From Microvirga sp052115485 (GTDB taxonomy: Bacteria > Pseudomonadota > Alphaproteobacteria > Rhizobiales > Beijerinckiaceae), in NCBI RefSeq assembly GCF_052115485.1, contig NZ_JBFRGU010000005.1:248001-312000 (forward strand): a DNA stretch of 64,000 nucleotides, written 5' to 3'. The number at the start of each line of letters is the position of its first letter. The first letter of the stretch is position 1. This document shows, piece after piece, positions 16,591 to 25,030 of this stretch. The translations under genes and the position numbers were made by a program. The notes under the pieces were generated by a model. The model was not told the origin of the DNA. It saw only the letters and a list, made by a program, of their open reading frames with translations, and searched no databases.

Positions 16591-17199
16591 TCAGATCATG
16601 ATCACCCGGTTCGGCAATTCGTTCGTCTCGTCGATACGCGGCGGCGCGTGTTCGGCGAGGATCGAGCCGGTGCGTTGCACGGCGCGGTCCAGCCCTTCGG
16701 CGACACGCCCCTCGCCGATAGCGGTGACGAGGTCATGCACGATGTCGTTCCAGACATTCTGATCGACGCGAGCGGCGATGCCGATATCGGCGATGATTTC
16801 CGCATAGTGTTCGGCGGCCGCCACATAGATCAGAACGCCGGTGCGCTCGCGGGTTTGGATCAGGCCGCGGCTTTTGAACTCCCGATGCGCGGCTTCATGT
16901 GCGCGGGCATGTTTCACGACGCGCGGCACCAGCGCGAAGCGGTTGTTCACGAGCGAGAGAAGAAAGCTCAGCACGATGGCGACACCGAGCTGGATCAGAA
17001 AGATGCGGGACGCGCTGAGCGCCGTCAGCCAGATCAGCGGCCAGGGCGTGACAAGGGCGGCGAGCAGCGCCCAGATCAACGGGATCGAGCGGTAGCCGCC
17101 CGCCTGATTGGCGACGACGATGACGATCTCACCCGCCGTATTCGCCTCGAGATCATGGACGATCTGCGTGAGGCGATCCTGCTCCTCGATGGTGATCAT
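16591..17199 (-). CDS. TPM-domain membrane protein (second TPM gene of the lemA operon)
   Basis: This 202-residue protein has a TPM-type alpha/beta domain split by two membrane segments near residues 45-90 (IWALLAALVTPWPLIWLTAL and IFLIQLGVAIVLSFLLSLV). The rest of the domain follows (RTGVLIYVAAAEHYAEIIAD). It begins one base after the end of the preceding TPM gene, so the two are translationally linked. The family is often paired with LemA and the YgcG-type TPM protein. Function is unclear; envelope quality control and adhesion have been proposed for relatives. Confidence 0.85.
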   Translation of the reverse strand: MITIEEQDRLTQIVHDLEANTAGEIVIVVANQAGGYRSIPLIWALLAALVTPWPLIWLTALSASRIFLIQLGVAIVLSFLLSLVNNRFALVPRVVKHARAHEAAHREFKSRGLIQTRERTGVLIYVAAAEHYAEIIADIGIAARVDQNVWNDIVHDLVTAIGEGRVAEGLDRAVQRTGSILAEHAPPRIDETNELPNRVIMI

Positions 17200-17200
17200 G

Positions 17201-18016
17201 CTACCAGCTCCCCGACGCGCCGCCGCCACCGGAGGAGCCGCCCCCTCCCGAGAATCCGCCGCCTCCGCCTCCGCCACCTCCCCAGCCTCCGCCGCCCCAT
17301 CCGCCCATGCCCGTCGGAATGATCCAGGGGCCCGCGCGCCCGCGCCGCACGCCGCGTCCGCCGCCTGGATTGAGGGCGCGGAAGATGATGAAGACGAGGA
17401 TCATGAAGACGATGAAGGGAATAATCGATTCGGCGCCGCCGCTCTCGTCCTCACGCACCTGCGCCCGGCGCTGCCATTCCTCAGCATCGCCGGAGAGGAT
17501 CGAGAGAATGGCATCCGTTCCCGCACCGATGCCTCCGGCAAAATCGCCCTTCTGGAATTGCGGCGCAATCGCCGTCGAGATGATGACCTTGGAGAGCGCG
17601 TCGGTAAGCGCGCCTTCGAGGCCGTAGCCGACCTCGATGCGCACCTTACGTTCCTTGGGCGCAACGATCAGCAGCGCGCCGTTGTTCTTGGCCTTCTGGC
17701 CGATCTGCCAGGTGCGGAACAGGCGGTTCGCGTAATCCTCGATCTCGTAGCCCTCCAGCGACGGCACGGTCGCGACCACGAGCTGGTCGCTCGTCTTGTC
17801 CTCATAGGCCTTCAACTTGGCTTCGAGGGCGGCGCGCTGATCGGGCTTCAGGAGATTTGCGGCATCGACCACCCGCCCCGTGAGCGCGGGGAAGGTTTGG
17901 GCGAAAACCGGAGCGTGGAGAAATATCCCGAGGCAGAGAAGAAGCACGACGAACATCCTCCTCCTGAGGGAGAAGGACGGCAGGGAGACATGAACACGCG
18001 TGGCGGAGCGAAACAC
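17201..18016 (-). CDS. TPM-domain exported protein (YgcG type)
   Basis: This 271-residue protein has a signal peptide (VVLLLCLGIFLHAPVFAQ) and a periplasmic TPM domain (residues 45-180, VDAANLLKPDQRAALE ... RIEVGYGLEGALTD). A membrane anchor (IIPFIVFMILVFIIF) and a glycine/serine-rich tail ending in SGGGGASGSW complete it, which is the standard layout of YgcG proteins. It lies between lemA (3 bases upstream) and the second TPM gene, in one operon. The glycine-rich tail is probably flexible and cytoplasmic. No enzyme activity is visible. Confidence 0.9.
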   Translation of the reverse strand: MFRSATRVHVSLPSFSLRRRMFVVLLLCLGIFLHAPVFAQTFPALTGRVVDAANLLKPDQRAALEAKLKAYEDKTSDQLVVATVPSLEGYEIEDYANRLFRTWQIGQKAKNNGALLIVAPKERKVRIEVGYGLEGALTDALSKVIISTAIAPQFQKGDFAGGIGAGTDAILSILSGDAEEWQRRAQVREDESGGAESIIPFIVFMILVFIIFRALNPGGGRGVRRGRAGPWIIPTGMGGWGGGGWGGGGGGGGGFSGGGGSSGGGGASGSW

Positions 18017-18018
18017 GT

Positions 18019-18621
18019 CTAGAATTTCACCTGCGGCGGCCGTTCGGCGCCGGACGTGGCGGCGAAGGTCTCCATGGGCTTCGCGCTGGGATAGAGAATT
18101 GCGGCGATCCAGCGACCGGGGATCGTGCGCAGCTCGGTGTTATAGGCGCGAACCGACTCGATATAGTCGCGCCGCGCCACGGCAATGCGGTTTTCCGTGC
18201 CCTCCAGCTGCGATTGCAGGGCCAGGAAATTGGCGTTCGATTTCAGTTCCGGATAGCGCTCGACGGTGGCGAGCAGCCGCCCCAGCGCGCCGGATAATTG
18301 CGCCTGTGCTTCCTGGAACTGGCGGAATTTTTCCGGATCGGTGACGGTGGAGGCGTCGACCTGGATCTGACTCGCCTTGGCGCGGGCTTCGGTGACCTGC
18401 GTCAGAACCTCGCGCTCCTGCTGCGCGAAGCCCTTCACCGTTTCCACGAGATTGGGCACGAGATCGGCCCGGCGCTGATACTGGTTCTGGACTTCGCTCC
18501 AGGCCGATTTGGCATGTTCCTCCAAGGTCGGCACATTGTTGATGCCGCAGGCCGACAGACCGAAAGCGAGGACCAGCCCGAGAAGGGCGGTCGGTAACCG
18601 AAGGGGAAAGAACCCTGGCAT
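18019..18621 (-). CDS. lemA: LemA family lipoprotein
   Basis: This 200-residue protein starts at ATG 18621 and has a lipoprotein signal with lipobox LSAC (ALLGLVLAFGLSACG). It continues with the long helical LemA domain (WSEVQNQYQRRADLVPNLVE ... FLALQSQLEGTENRIAVARR). An earlier start at 18726 would put residues before the lipobox and is less likely. It is the first gene of lemA-TPM-TPM. Family function is unknown, though co-occurrence with TPM proteins is common and suggests one envelope complex. Confidence 0.9.
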   Translation of the reverse strand: MPGFFPLRLPTALLGLVLAFGLSACGINNVPTLEEHAKSAWSEVQNQYQRRADLVPNLVETVKGFAQQEREVLTQVTEARAKASQIQVDASTVTDPEKFRQFQEAQAQLSGALGRLLATVERYPELKSNANFLALQSQLEGTENRIAVARRDYIESVRAYNTELRTIPGRWIAAILYPSAKPMETFAATSGAERPPQVKF

Positions 18622-18773
18622 CCTCGTAGTCCTTTTCAGCTTGGCCGGACTCGTGGTCCGCTCAAGACATGGGGCAACGTCGCGTTTCGCCAAGCGTTCT
18701 TCTAAGCGGTTTTTGGAGGTATACAATCGCGACTTGAGGTAAGGCTGGGCCCTTGCCCCGACACAGGTGAAAC

Positions 18774-19415
18774 ATGACTTTTCTGCCCGATCTGAGCACG
18801 CTCCTGACCTATTCGCTCGCTTGCACGGTGCTGTTCATCACGCCGGGGCCGGACATGAGCCTGTTTCTTGCAAAGACCATGGCTGGCGGACGCAAGGCCG
18901 GCATGGCCTCCATGCTCGGCGCCATGGTCGGATGCTGTGTGCACACGCTTCTGGCAGCCCTCGGCCTCTCGGCCCTGCTGGCGGCCTCCGTCACGGCGTT
19001 CACGGTGCTCAAAATCGTCGGCGCCTTGTATCTCCTGTGGCTCGCCGTGGATGCGGTCCGGCACGGCTCGGCGCTCAACCTGAAACAGGATGAGAAGGCC
19101 GAAGTGTCGATCTGGAAAACCTTCATGGTCGGCGTCGGCATCAATCTCACCAATCCCAAGGTGGTTCTGTTCTTCGTGACCTTCCTGCCGCAATTCGTGC
19201 AGGCGGGTGATCCGAATGCCGCCGAGAAACTCGTTTTTCTCGGGCTCTATTTCATCGCGCTGACCGCGCCCATGGCGGCCATCATGATCCTGGGAGCGGA
19301 TAAGGTGATCGCGCTCCTGCGCCGCCGCCCGAAGGTGATGCGCGCCATCGACTATTCCTTCGCCGGATTGTTCTCAGCCTTCGCGGTGAAGATTCTGGCG
19401 ACGGCGTCGCGGTAG
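18774..19415 (+). CDS. LysE/RhtB family amino-acid exporter
   Basis: This 213-residue protein has six predicted membrane segments and the LysE/RhtB start FITPGPDMSLFLAKTMAGGR. The conserved GVGINLTNPKVVLFFVTFLP occurs in its middle. It would export an amino acid or derivative across the inner membrane. Codons 165 to the stop are repeated, at about 89% identity, in the pseudogene at 20478-20626. Confidence 0.9.
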   Translation: MTFLPDLSTLLTYSLACTVLFITPGPDMSLFLAKTMAGGRKAGMASMLGAMVGCCVHTLLAALGLSALLAASVTAFTVLKIVGALYLLWLAVDAVRHGSALNLKQDEKAEVSIWKTFMVGVGINLTNPKVVLFFVTFLPQFVQAGDPNAAEKLVFLGLYFIALTAPMAAIMILGADKVIALLRRRPKVMRAIDYSFAGLFSAFAVKILATASR

Positions 19416-19430
19416 GATCCTGCAAAACCC

Positions 19431-19467
19431 CGTCATTCCGAGCTCGCCTGCGGGCCCCGGAATGACA
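19431..19467. repeat. CATTCCGG repeat, compact copy
   Basis: CGTCATTCCGAGCTCGCC and GGCCCCGGAATGAC form a short, nearly perfect inverted repeat directly after lysE. A fragment of the other family, GGATCATGCTCTA, sits at 19515-19527. Confidence 0.7.
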
Positions 19468-19563
19468 AGGGTATCGTCGTGGATGGATAGTCGGGACGGG
19501 TAGCGACGCTTGGCGGATCATGCTCTAAGCATTCCATTACAAGTCGTATGAGATACGGGGGCG

Positions 19564-20454
19564 ATGCGCAGCGATCTCGACCCATTGCCGGCCAGAGTGC
19601 GCCTGGATCTGCGCCGGGTGCTCGAGGTGCTGTTTGCCGAATTCGACGAGGCCCTGAAAGGCAAGCTCGCCCCCGAGCGCAAGAAAGGCCGCATCCTCAA
19701 GGTGATCCTCTACGGCTCCTTTGCCCGTGGCGAGGGAGTGATCGACCGGGTCAGCGGCTATGTCTCCGATTACGACCTGCTGGTGGTGGTGAATAACGAT
19801 GAATTCGCCGATTTCGAATATTGGCAAGGCGCCGAGGACCGGTTCGTCCAGCGCGCGCTGAGCGCGCCTTTGCGGCCGGTGCCGAGCCTGATCGTGCACA
19901 GCCTGCACGACGTCAACGAGAAGCTGGCGCATGGCCGTTATTTCTTCATGGACATCTTGCGCGAGGGCATCGCGCTCTACGAGAAGTCCGGTCATCCCTT
20001 CGTCAAGCCGCAGCCGCTGACGCCGGAGGCGGCGCGGGAAGAGGCGAAGGGATACTTCGACTATTGGTTTCCGCTTGCTTCCCAGCGGTTCGAATTGGCT
20101 CAAGAAGCGATATCGCGCGGATATCTCAGAGATGCGGCATTCGATCTGCACCAATCGGTCGAGCGGTTGTATCACTGCGTACTCTTGGTGATGACGCTCC
20201 ATACGCCCGCAAGCCACAACATCAAACATCTGCGTGGATTGTGCGAGGATCTCGATAGGCGTCTGATTGCGGCCTGGCCGCGAGACACGCGTTTGGCGCA
20301 GCGCCATTTCGAGAAGCTCAAGCGCGCCTATGTCGATGCGCGTCACTCACCCCATTACGAAATCACGCTGGAAGAGCTGGCCTGGCTCGGCGAGCGCATC
20401 GCAGTGCTGCAGAACATCGTGCGCGAGATCTGCGAAGAGCGGCTGAAATCATAA
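19564..20454 (+). CDS. Fused nucleotidyltransferase-HEPN protein
   Basis: This 296-residue protein joins two domains usually found as separate MNT/HEPN toxin-antitoxin partners. The N-terminal part is a minimal nucleotidyltransferase: GS at 51-52 in ILYGSFARGEG and D-x-D at 69-71 in SDYDLLVVV. The C-terminal part is a HEPN helical bundle with an R-x6-H motif at 254-261, the pattern of HEPN ribonucleases. In two-gene systems the MNT enzyme AMPylates and silences the HEPN toxin. Here one chain would hold both, or the protein may be a plain tRNA- or drug-modifying enzyme. It stands alone between lysE and a broken lysE copy. Confidence 0.82.
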   Translation: MRSDLDPLPARVRLDLRRVLEVLFAEFDEALKGKLAPERKKGRILKVILYGSFARGEGVIDRVSGYVSDYDLLVVVNNDEFADFEYWQGAEDRFVQRALSAPLRPVPSLIVHSLHDVNEKLAHGRYFFMDILREGIALYEKSGHPFVKPQPLTPEAAREEAKGYFDYWFPLASQRFELAQEAISRGYLRDAAFDLHQSVERLYHCVLLVMTLHTPASHNIKHLRGLCEDLDRRLIAAWPRDTRLAQRHFEKLKRAYVDARHSPHYEITLEELAWLGERIAVLQNIVREICEERLKS

Positions 20455-20477
20455 CCCTCTCCGTCATTCCGGGGCTT

Positions 20478-20626
20478 GCGCCCATGGCGGCCATCATGAT
20501 CTTGGGGGCGGACAAGGTGATCGCGCTCCTGCCCGCCGCCCGAAGGTGATGCGCGCCATCGACTATTCGTTTGCGGGACTGTTCTCGGCGTTTGCGTTGA
20601 AGATTTTGGCGACGGAGGCGCGATAG
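20478..20626 (+). pseudogene. Truncated second copy of lysE (3' end only)
   Basis: These 149 bases match 19266-19415, the last 50 codons of the LysE gene, with 15 substitutions and one single-base deletion (CTCCTGCGCC to CTCCTGCCC), which shifts the frame. By my count 12 of the 15 substitutions are silent, so the copy diverged as a working gene before it was cut. Its left edge abuts half of a CATTCCGG repeat (20460-20480). Confidence 0.85.
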
Positions 20627-20630
20627 GGCT

Positions 20631-20774
20631 TCTCTCTCCTCCTTGCGGGGAGGGGGTCGCAAAGTCGAAGCCCAGCGATCTTTCGCCTTTGCGCTGCTAA
20701 TACAGCCCTCGAACCTTTGTACGTTCACCCGGTCGAACCACCCCCACCCTAACCCTCCCCGCAAGGGGGAGGGA
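20631..20774. repeat. MITE-like element with C-rich inverted ends (copy 2)
   Basis: Ends TCCTTGCGGGGAGGGGG and CCTCCCCGCAAGGGGGAGGG are inverted. The interior right part, CCCGGTCGAACCACCCCCAC, matches copy 3 (29729-29884). It starts just after the stop of the lysE remnant and ends at the stop of the next gene. Confidence 0.75.
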
Positions 20775-20775
20775 A

Positions 20776-21255
20776 TTAGCGTGGCGCCTGACGCTCGCCG
20801 CCCGAATCCCGTCCCGCAATCAGCCAATAAATCAATCCGGCCACGGCACCGGTCAGGCCGAGCACCGCGCTCACATGCAATTCGGCGGGGGTCGCGACGC
20901 GGATCGAGCCGCGTAAGATCCACGGCACCGCTGCGGTCAGAATGGCGGTCGCACACACATGCCAGACGAGGCTCTTGGCTTTCACGACCTCGCTGACGAT
21001 GGCGACGAGGAGCGGTGGGAAAACCAGGAGCGTGAAGACCAGCCGCCCCATGACCTCGAAGGCCTGTCGGATGATCGGCTCAGGATCGTCGGACGAAAAG
21101 ATGTCATCCATCAGGGACCAGAAGCCGGCGAAGACCGTGTCGCCGGTGAGCGTCGCCATGGTCGGATCGACGATGCAGGCGAGGAAAAGGAAGAACCCGC
21201 TCGCGCCGATGGCAACGAGAAGCGCGAAGGGGATGAGAAGAAGCCAGCGGAGCAT
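20776..21255 (-). CDS. Integral membrane protein of unknown function
   Basis: This 159-residue protein has four likely membrane segments: LLLIPFALLVAIGASGFFLF, LVFTLLVFPPLLVAIVSEVV, HVCATAILTAAVPWILRG and a C-terminal VLGLTGAVAGLIYWLIAG. Between the first two is an acidic loop (DDIFSSDDPEP). I do not recognise the family. The stop codon lies against a MITE-like repeat. Confidence 0.75.
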   Translation of the reverse strand: MLRWLLLIPFALLVAIGASGFFLFLACIVDPTMATLTGDTVFAGFWSLMDDIFSSDDPEPIIRQAFEVMGRLVFTLLVFPPLLVAIVSEVVKAKSLVWHVCATAILTAAVPWILRGSIRVATPAELHVSAVLGLTGAVAGLIYWLIAGRDSGGERQAPR

Positions 21256-21384
21256 TTGCCAGTTATGTCACAGGCGCTTTGGATGAGCTACGCTTCTGAC
21301 GAATCCCAGCTAGATTTCGACGCCGAATATCTCGCAACGCGAGCGTATGAAATCGACCCCGCCGTTCGTCGTTGTCGGTCAGAC

Positions 21385-22701
21385 CTACTCCCCGTCCCCC
21401 AGCGCATACACACCTTCCGCCCCGATGCCTTGTTCGGCCATCAGGCGGGCGCGGGCGCGCAGCTTTTCCGTTTCGCTCTTGAGCTGGCCGCAGGCGGCGA
21501 GGATGTCGCGGCCGCGGGGGGTGCGGACGGGGGAGGCGTAGCCGGCGCGGTAGACGATTTCGGAGAAGCGCTCGATGCGCTCCCAATCCGAGCATTCGTA
21601 TTTCGAGCCGGGCCAGGGATTGAACGGGATCAGGTTGATCTTTGCCGGAATGCCCTTGAGCAGGCGCACCAGTTCGCGCGCATCCGCGTCCGAATCGTTG
21701 ACGCCCTTGAGCATCACGTATTCGAAAGTGATGCGGCGTGCGTTCGACAGGCCGGGATAGGCGCGGCAGGCGTCGAGCAATTGCTTGATGTCGTATTTGC
21801 GGTTGATCGGCACGAGGTCGTCGCGCAGCTCGTCGCGGACCGCATGCAGCGAGATCGCCAGCATGGTGTTGGCTTCGTTGCCTAGGCGCTCCATCTGCGG
21901 CACCACGCCGGAGGTGGACACGGTGATGCGGCGGCGCGAGAGTGTGAGGCCCTCGTTGTCGGACATCACGTCGATGGCGGCGACCACGTTGTCGATGTTG
22001 TACAGCGGCTCGCCCATGCCCATGAACACGATGTTCGAGACGAAGCGGTTGCCGTCGCTCGGCACGAACGCGCCCTCGGGCGGGCTCGCATCCGGCCAGT
22101 CGCCGATGCAATCGCGCGCGACGACAAGTTGGGCTACGATTTCGGCGGAAGTCAGGTTGCGCACGAGGCGCTGAGTGCCGGTGTGGCAGAAGGAGCAGGT
22201 GAGGGTGCAGCCGACCTGGCTCGACACGCAGAGCGTGCCCCGGTCGACTTCCGGAATGTAGACGCACTCGATTTCCGCGCCCTTGTCGAGGGGGCCGGTG
22301 GAGGCCATGCGAATCAGCCACTTGCGGGTGCCGTCCTTCGACACCTGCTCGGAGACCACTTGCGGTCGCGCCAGTGTATAAGCCTCGGCCAGCGCCGTGC
22401 GCAGGCCCTTGCCCACATTGGTCATCTCGTCGAATTGCTTCGCGCCCCGGAAATAGATCCAGTGCCAGAGCTGCGCGACACGCATCTTGTGCTCGCGCTC
22501 CGGCACGCCGATCTGGGCGAGCTTGTCCTTCAGCTCGTCGCGGGTGAGGCCGACGAGAGACGTCTGGCCCGAGGCGGACACGGTGATCTCAGCCTTTTTC
22601 TCGATGGCAAGCGTTTCCCGCCCGGCCGCGCGCGCGGCTTCGGTCACCGCGACAGGGGCCGCGTTGGGGTTATGCTTGGCGATGTCGAGCGCCGTCGCCA
22701 T
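21385..22701 (-). CDS. rlmN: Dual-specificity 23S rRNA / tRNA adenine-C2 methyltransferase
   Basis: This 438-residue radical-SAM enzyme has the C-x3-C-x2-C cluster at Cys165, 169 and 172 (CTLTCSFCHTG). It also has the RlmN sequences GMGEPLYNIDNV and SLHAVRDELRDDLVPINR. It methylates C2 of A2503 in 23S rRNA and A37 in some tRNAs, through a mixed-disulphide mechanism that uses a C-terminal cysteine (ILAACGQL is the candidate). It is about 40 residues longer than the E. coli enzyme at the N-terminus. ATG at 22701 is followed at once by family-poor sequence, so a later start is possible. Confidence 0.95.
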   Translation of the reverse strand: MATALDIAKHNPNAAPVAVTEAARAAGRETLAIEKKAEITVSASGQTSLVGLTRDELKDKLAQIGVPEREHKMRVAQLWHWIYFRGAKQFDEMTNVGKGLRTALAEAYTLARPQVVSEQVSKDGTRKWLIRMASTGPLDKGAEIECVYIPEVDRGTLCVSSQVGCTLTCSFCHTGTQRLVRNLTSAEIVAQLVVARDCIGDWPDASPPEGAFVPSDGNRFVSNIVFMGMGEPLYNIDNVVAAIDVMSDNEGLTLSRRRITVSTSGVVPQMERLGNEANTMLAISLHAVRDELRDDLVPINRKYDIKQLLDACRAYPGLSNARRITFEYVMLKGVNDSDADARELVRLLKGIPAKINLIPFNPWPGSKYECSDWERIERFSEIVYRAGYASPVRTPRGRDILAACGQLKSETEKLRARARLMAEQGIGAEGVYALGDGE

Positions 22702-22724
22702 GGGAAATCTCAGCCTTCGTTAAA

Positions 22725-22773
22725 GGCATGATTCAGAAAAGTGGAACCCGGTTTTCTGATAAAATCATGCGAC
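22725..22773. repeat. AAGTGGAAMCCGG palindrome (related to module two of the large repeat)
   Basis: GCATGATTCAGAAAAGTGG and GGTTTTCTGATAAAATCATGC are inverted. The centre AGTGGAACCCGGT is the same as in the two-module repeat read from the other strand (AAGTGGAAACCGGTT). A sister copy is at 47091-47137. It lies between rlmN and ialB. Confidence 0.7.
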
Positions 22774-22851
22774 ATCACAAACTTAGTGTCCGTCCCGGAC
22801 ACCAAGGGAATGCAGGCCCTATAACACGATTACGACGGAAAAGAGAGCCCT

Positions 22852-23529
22852 TTACGGGCACTCTTTCCGGGCGCGATCGAGAGCCTGGCCGAAGCCGGAA
22901 AGGGAATAGCGGTCGGTGAGCTGGTTGCCCCGTCCCGATTGCGCCTTCACCAGAACGCTCTGCCCCTTGGACATGGTCGCAATGGCCTGGCCTTCCTCGG
23001 CGGGGTTCTTCAGCCACGCATTGGCGCCTTGGGTCAGAAGGGCATAGCTGGTGGTGCCGATGGCGGCTTCCGCCTTCGCGTTTTCCTTGGCGCCGAAGCC
23101 GAACACGAAGGCGACTTCGTTCTTCACGTTCTCCGCTGGACGCAGCGAGACGAACATATAGGCCGGATCGCGGCTGAGATTTTTCGGCAGGCGCTCCTTC
23201 GGCTGGCTGAGCGCGTAGCAGATCTTCGTTTTGCCGGTGGAGGCGATATAGACGCCCCAATCGCCGAAGGAGGCGAGAAGCGTTGCGCCGCCGGGGCCGG
23301 CCGCTGGGGCCGCCGAAGTGGCGGGCTTTGCCGCCGGCTTCGCGGCGGGCGCGGCCTTCGTCGGCGTCGCCTTGGCGGGTGCGGCCTTAGCGGGTGCGGC
23401 CTTGGCGGGTGCGGTTTTCCCCTTCGTCGTGGTGGCCGGCTGAGCCAGAACTTCAGCCCCAGAACCGATGACGAAAGCAGCGGAGATGATGCTCGCGGCG
23501 AGGCCGCGCTGAAGAGATGTGAGAATCAT
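22852..23529 (-). CDS. Invasion-associated locus B (IalB) family exported protein
   Basis: This 225-residue protein starts with a signal peptide (GLAASIISAAFVIGSGAEVLAQ). A low-complexity Ala/Pro/Lys linker follows (residues 35-70, repeats of APAKA), and then the IalB domain (SFGDWGVYIASTGKTKICYA ... GTTSYALLTQGANAWL). IalB was named in Bartonella, but the family is widespread in free-living Rhizobiales, where its periplasmic role is unknown. It is probably transcribed apart from rlmN, because a palindromic repeat lies between them. Confidence 0.88.
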   Translation of the reverse strand: MILTSLQRGLAASIISAAFVIGSGAEVLAQPATTTKGKTAPAKAAPAKAAPAKATPTKAAPAAKPAAKPATSAAPAAGPGGATLLASFGDWGVYIASTGKTKICYALSQPKERLPKNLSRDPAYMFVSLRPAENVKNEVAFVFGFGAKENAKAEAAIGTTSYALLTQGANAWLKNPAEEGQAIATMSKGQSVLVKAQSGRGNQLTDRYSLSGFGQALDRARKECP

Positions 23530-23673
23530 GAGGCGAAGCCTATACCGGGATGGTTAAGAACTCTTCACCACCTTCGCCGTGCTTCGCGAAGAGGAAAAAC
23601 GGCCCCGGTTCTGCGACGAATTTTCGCGCTCCGACAAGCGTGATCGACTGCCCCTCGTCATAAGAAGGTTGGG

Positions 23674-24411
23674 TCAGACCACGAAAAGATCCTTGTTCGT
23701 CAGGAGGAGGCCGGGCTTCAGCTTGGCAAAGAGAACGGCTGCCGCCTGTCCGGTGCCGTCGGGATCGTAATACAGGGCGCCGGTGTCGCTGTTGTAGATG
23801 ACACGGTCGCTCGCATCGTGGGCCGCAGGTCCGATATGGAAGGCATCCGGCTTGAGCACGCCCTTCTTTCCCAGCTTGGTGAAGTAGGTCTTGTCGAGAA
23901 GCATCGAATCGTCGCGCACGGAGAAATCCGTGATCGTGTCGACGTTTTTCCTGCCCGGTTTTGCCTCGGAGAATGAAAAGTAGTCCTTTCCCTTGCCGCC
24001 GGTGAGCGTGTCGTTGCCCGCCCCGCCCTGGAGGATGTCGTTTCCGCCATCGCCGTAAATCCGGTCGTTACCGGCCTCACCGAGGATCAGGTCGTGGCCG
24101 CCGCCGCCATAGATCGTGTCCTTGCCGCCGCCGCCATAGAAGAGATTGGACCCGGAATTCCCTTTGAGACGATCATTCCCCTGATCGGCGAGGACGCCTT
24201 CGACGGATGAGATCTGATACGTTCCAAAGCCCGTGAATTGAGGTCCGGTCTTGTTGAGGTCGACGCTCACGTTCTGGGTCCCGGAAAAAACCAGGGTGTC
24301 GTTTCCGGCGTCACCGAAGACCGTGTAATCCCCCCAGGCCGCTTCCAGAAGATCGTTCTCGGCAGTGCCGGTCAGAAGTAAGGTTTTAGGATCGGCGGGG
24401 ATGGTAGCCAT
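23674..24411 (-). CDS. RTX-type calcium-binding repeat protein, paralogue 2
   Basis: This 245-residue protein has about five nonapeptide calcium-binding repeats in the middle (GGGGKDTIYGGGGHDLILGE, then GEAGNDRIYGDGGNDILQGG and more). It has the same C-terminal cap as paralogues 1 and 3: an ITDFSV start, the IGPAAHDASDRVIYN centre and the GALYYDPDGTG end. There is no N-terminal signal peptide, as expected for type I secretion. The N-terminal 90 residues carry divergent repeats with NVSVDLNKTGPQFTG, a segment also present in paralogue 1. It is the shortest of the three. Confidence 0.88.
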   Translation of the reverse strand: MATIPADPKTLLLTGTAENDLLEAAWGDYTVFGDAGNDTLVFSGTQNVSVDLNKTGPQFTGFGTYQISSVEGVLADQGNDRLKGNSGSNLFYGGGGKDTIYGGGGHDLILGEAGNDRIYGDGGNDILQGGAGNDTLTGGKGKDYFSFSEAKPGRKNVDTITDFSVRDDSMLLDKTYFTKLGKKGVLKPDAFHIGPAAHDASDRVIYNSDTGALYYDPDGTGQAAAVLFAKLKPGLLLTNKDLFVV

Positions 24412-24574
24412 GGGAACCTCTTCACGGGACAGAGCGCGATCTAGGAAGGATCATGCCCTTACGGAAGATGCTAAGTAGCTCGGGCTTTTTGCCCGACAAT
24501 CCCTATGAAGTGTCAGGCCGAACCTGCTCCTTTTGGCTAAGAAATAGCCCTTTCGCTCCTGAGGTCGTCGCGAT

Positions 24575-24952
24575 TCAGCTCTGAGCGCCCAGCGCCTCTC
24601 GCGCCAGTTTGCGGTGCGTGTCCTTGATGGAGCCCGCGACCTGCGTGATGGCGGTGGCGAGAACGGCGGCATCGTCCGCAAAGCCGATGATGGGCAGGAA
24701 ATCCGCAATCGCGTCGGTCGGGAAGATGAAGTACGCGATGGCGCCGAGCAGGATGAACTTTACCCGGCGTGGCGTTGCCGGATCGACGGCGCAGAAATAG
24801 GCAGCCAGCAGGTCTTCCGCGAAGGGGATGCGAAGGCCCACTTGTCTGAGCTTTTTCCAGAAGCGGCGCTTCACCCCGTCCTCGTCGCGGGAGGCGAGAC
24901 GCATGGCCTCGATCTCGGCCTTCGTGAAAGGCTTTGTGATCGATTCGTTCAT
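24575..24952 (-). CDS. DUF1232 (YkvA) family membrane protein
   Basis: This 125-residue protein has the DUF1232 core VKFILLGAIAYFIFPTDAIADFLPIIGFADDAAVL. The motif F-P-x-D-x-I-x-D-x-x-P-x-x-G-x-x-D-D marks the family. It is a small inner-membrane protein of unknown function. It is divergent from the SDR gene at 25031; the 78 bases between them must carry both promoters. Confidence 0.9.
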   Translation of the reverse strand: MNESITKPFTKAEIEAMRLASRDEDGVKRRFWKKLRQVGLRIPFAEDLLAAYFCAVDPATPRRVKFILLGAIAYFIFPTDAIADFLPIIGFADDAAVLATAITQVAGSIKDTHRKLAREALGAQS

Positions 24953-25030
24953 TTTAACCTCAACTCCTGGCCAACATCGTATCCGCCCTGCGCGCGATAC
25001 CTTACAAATGTCGCATCAGGGAGAAAACGC

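Noticed and set aside
23290..23430. Short repeats in the ialB gene, considered as a possible tandem array
   Set aside because: They encode the Ala-Pro-Lys linker of the protein and are explained by low-complexity coding sequence.
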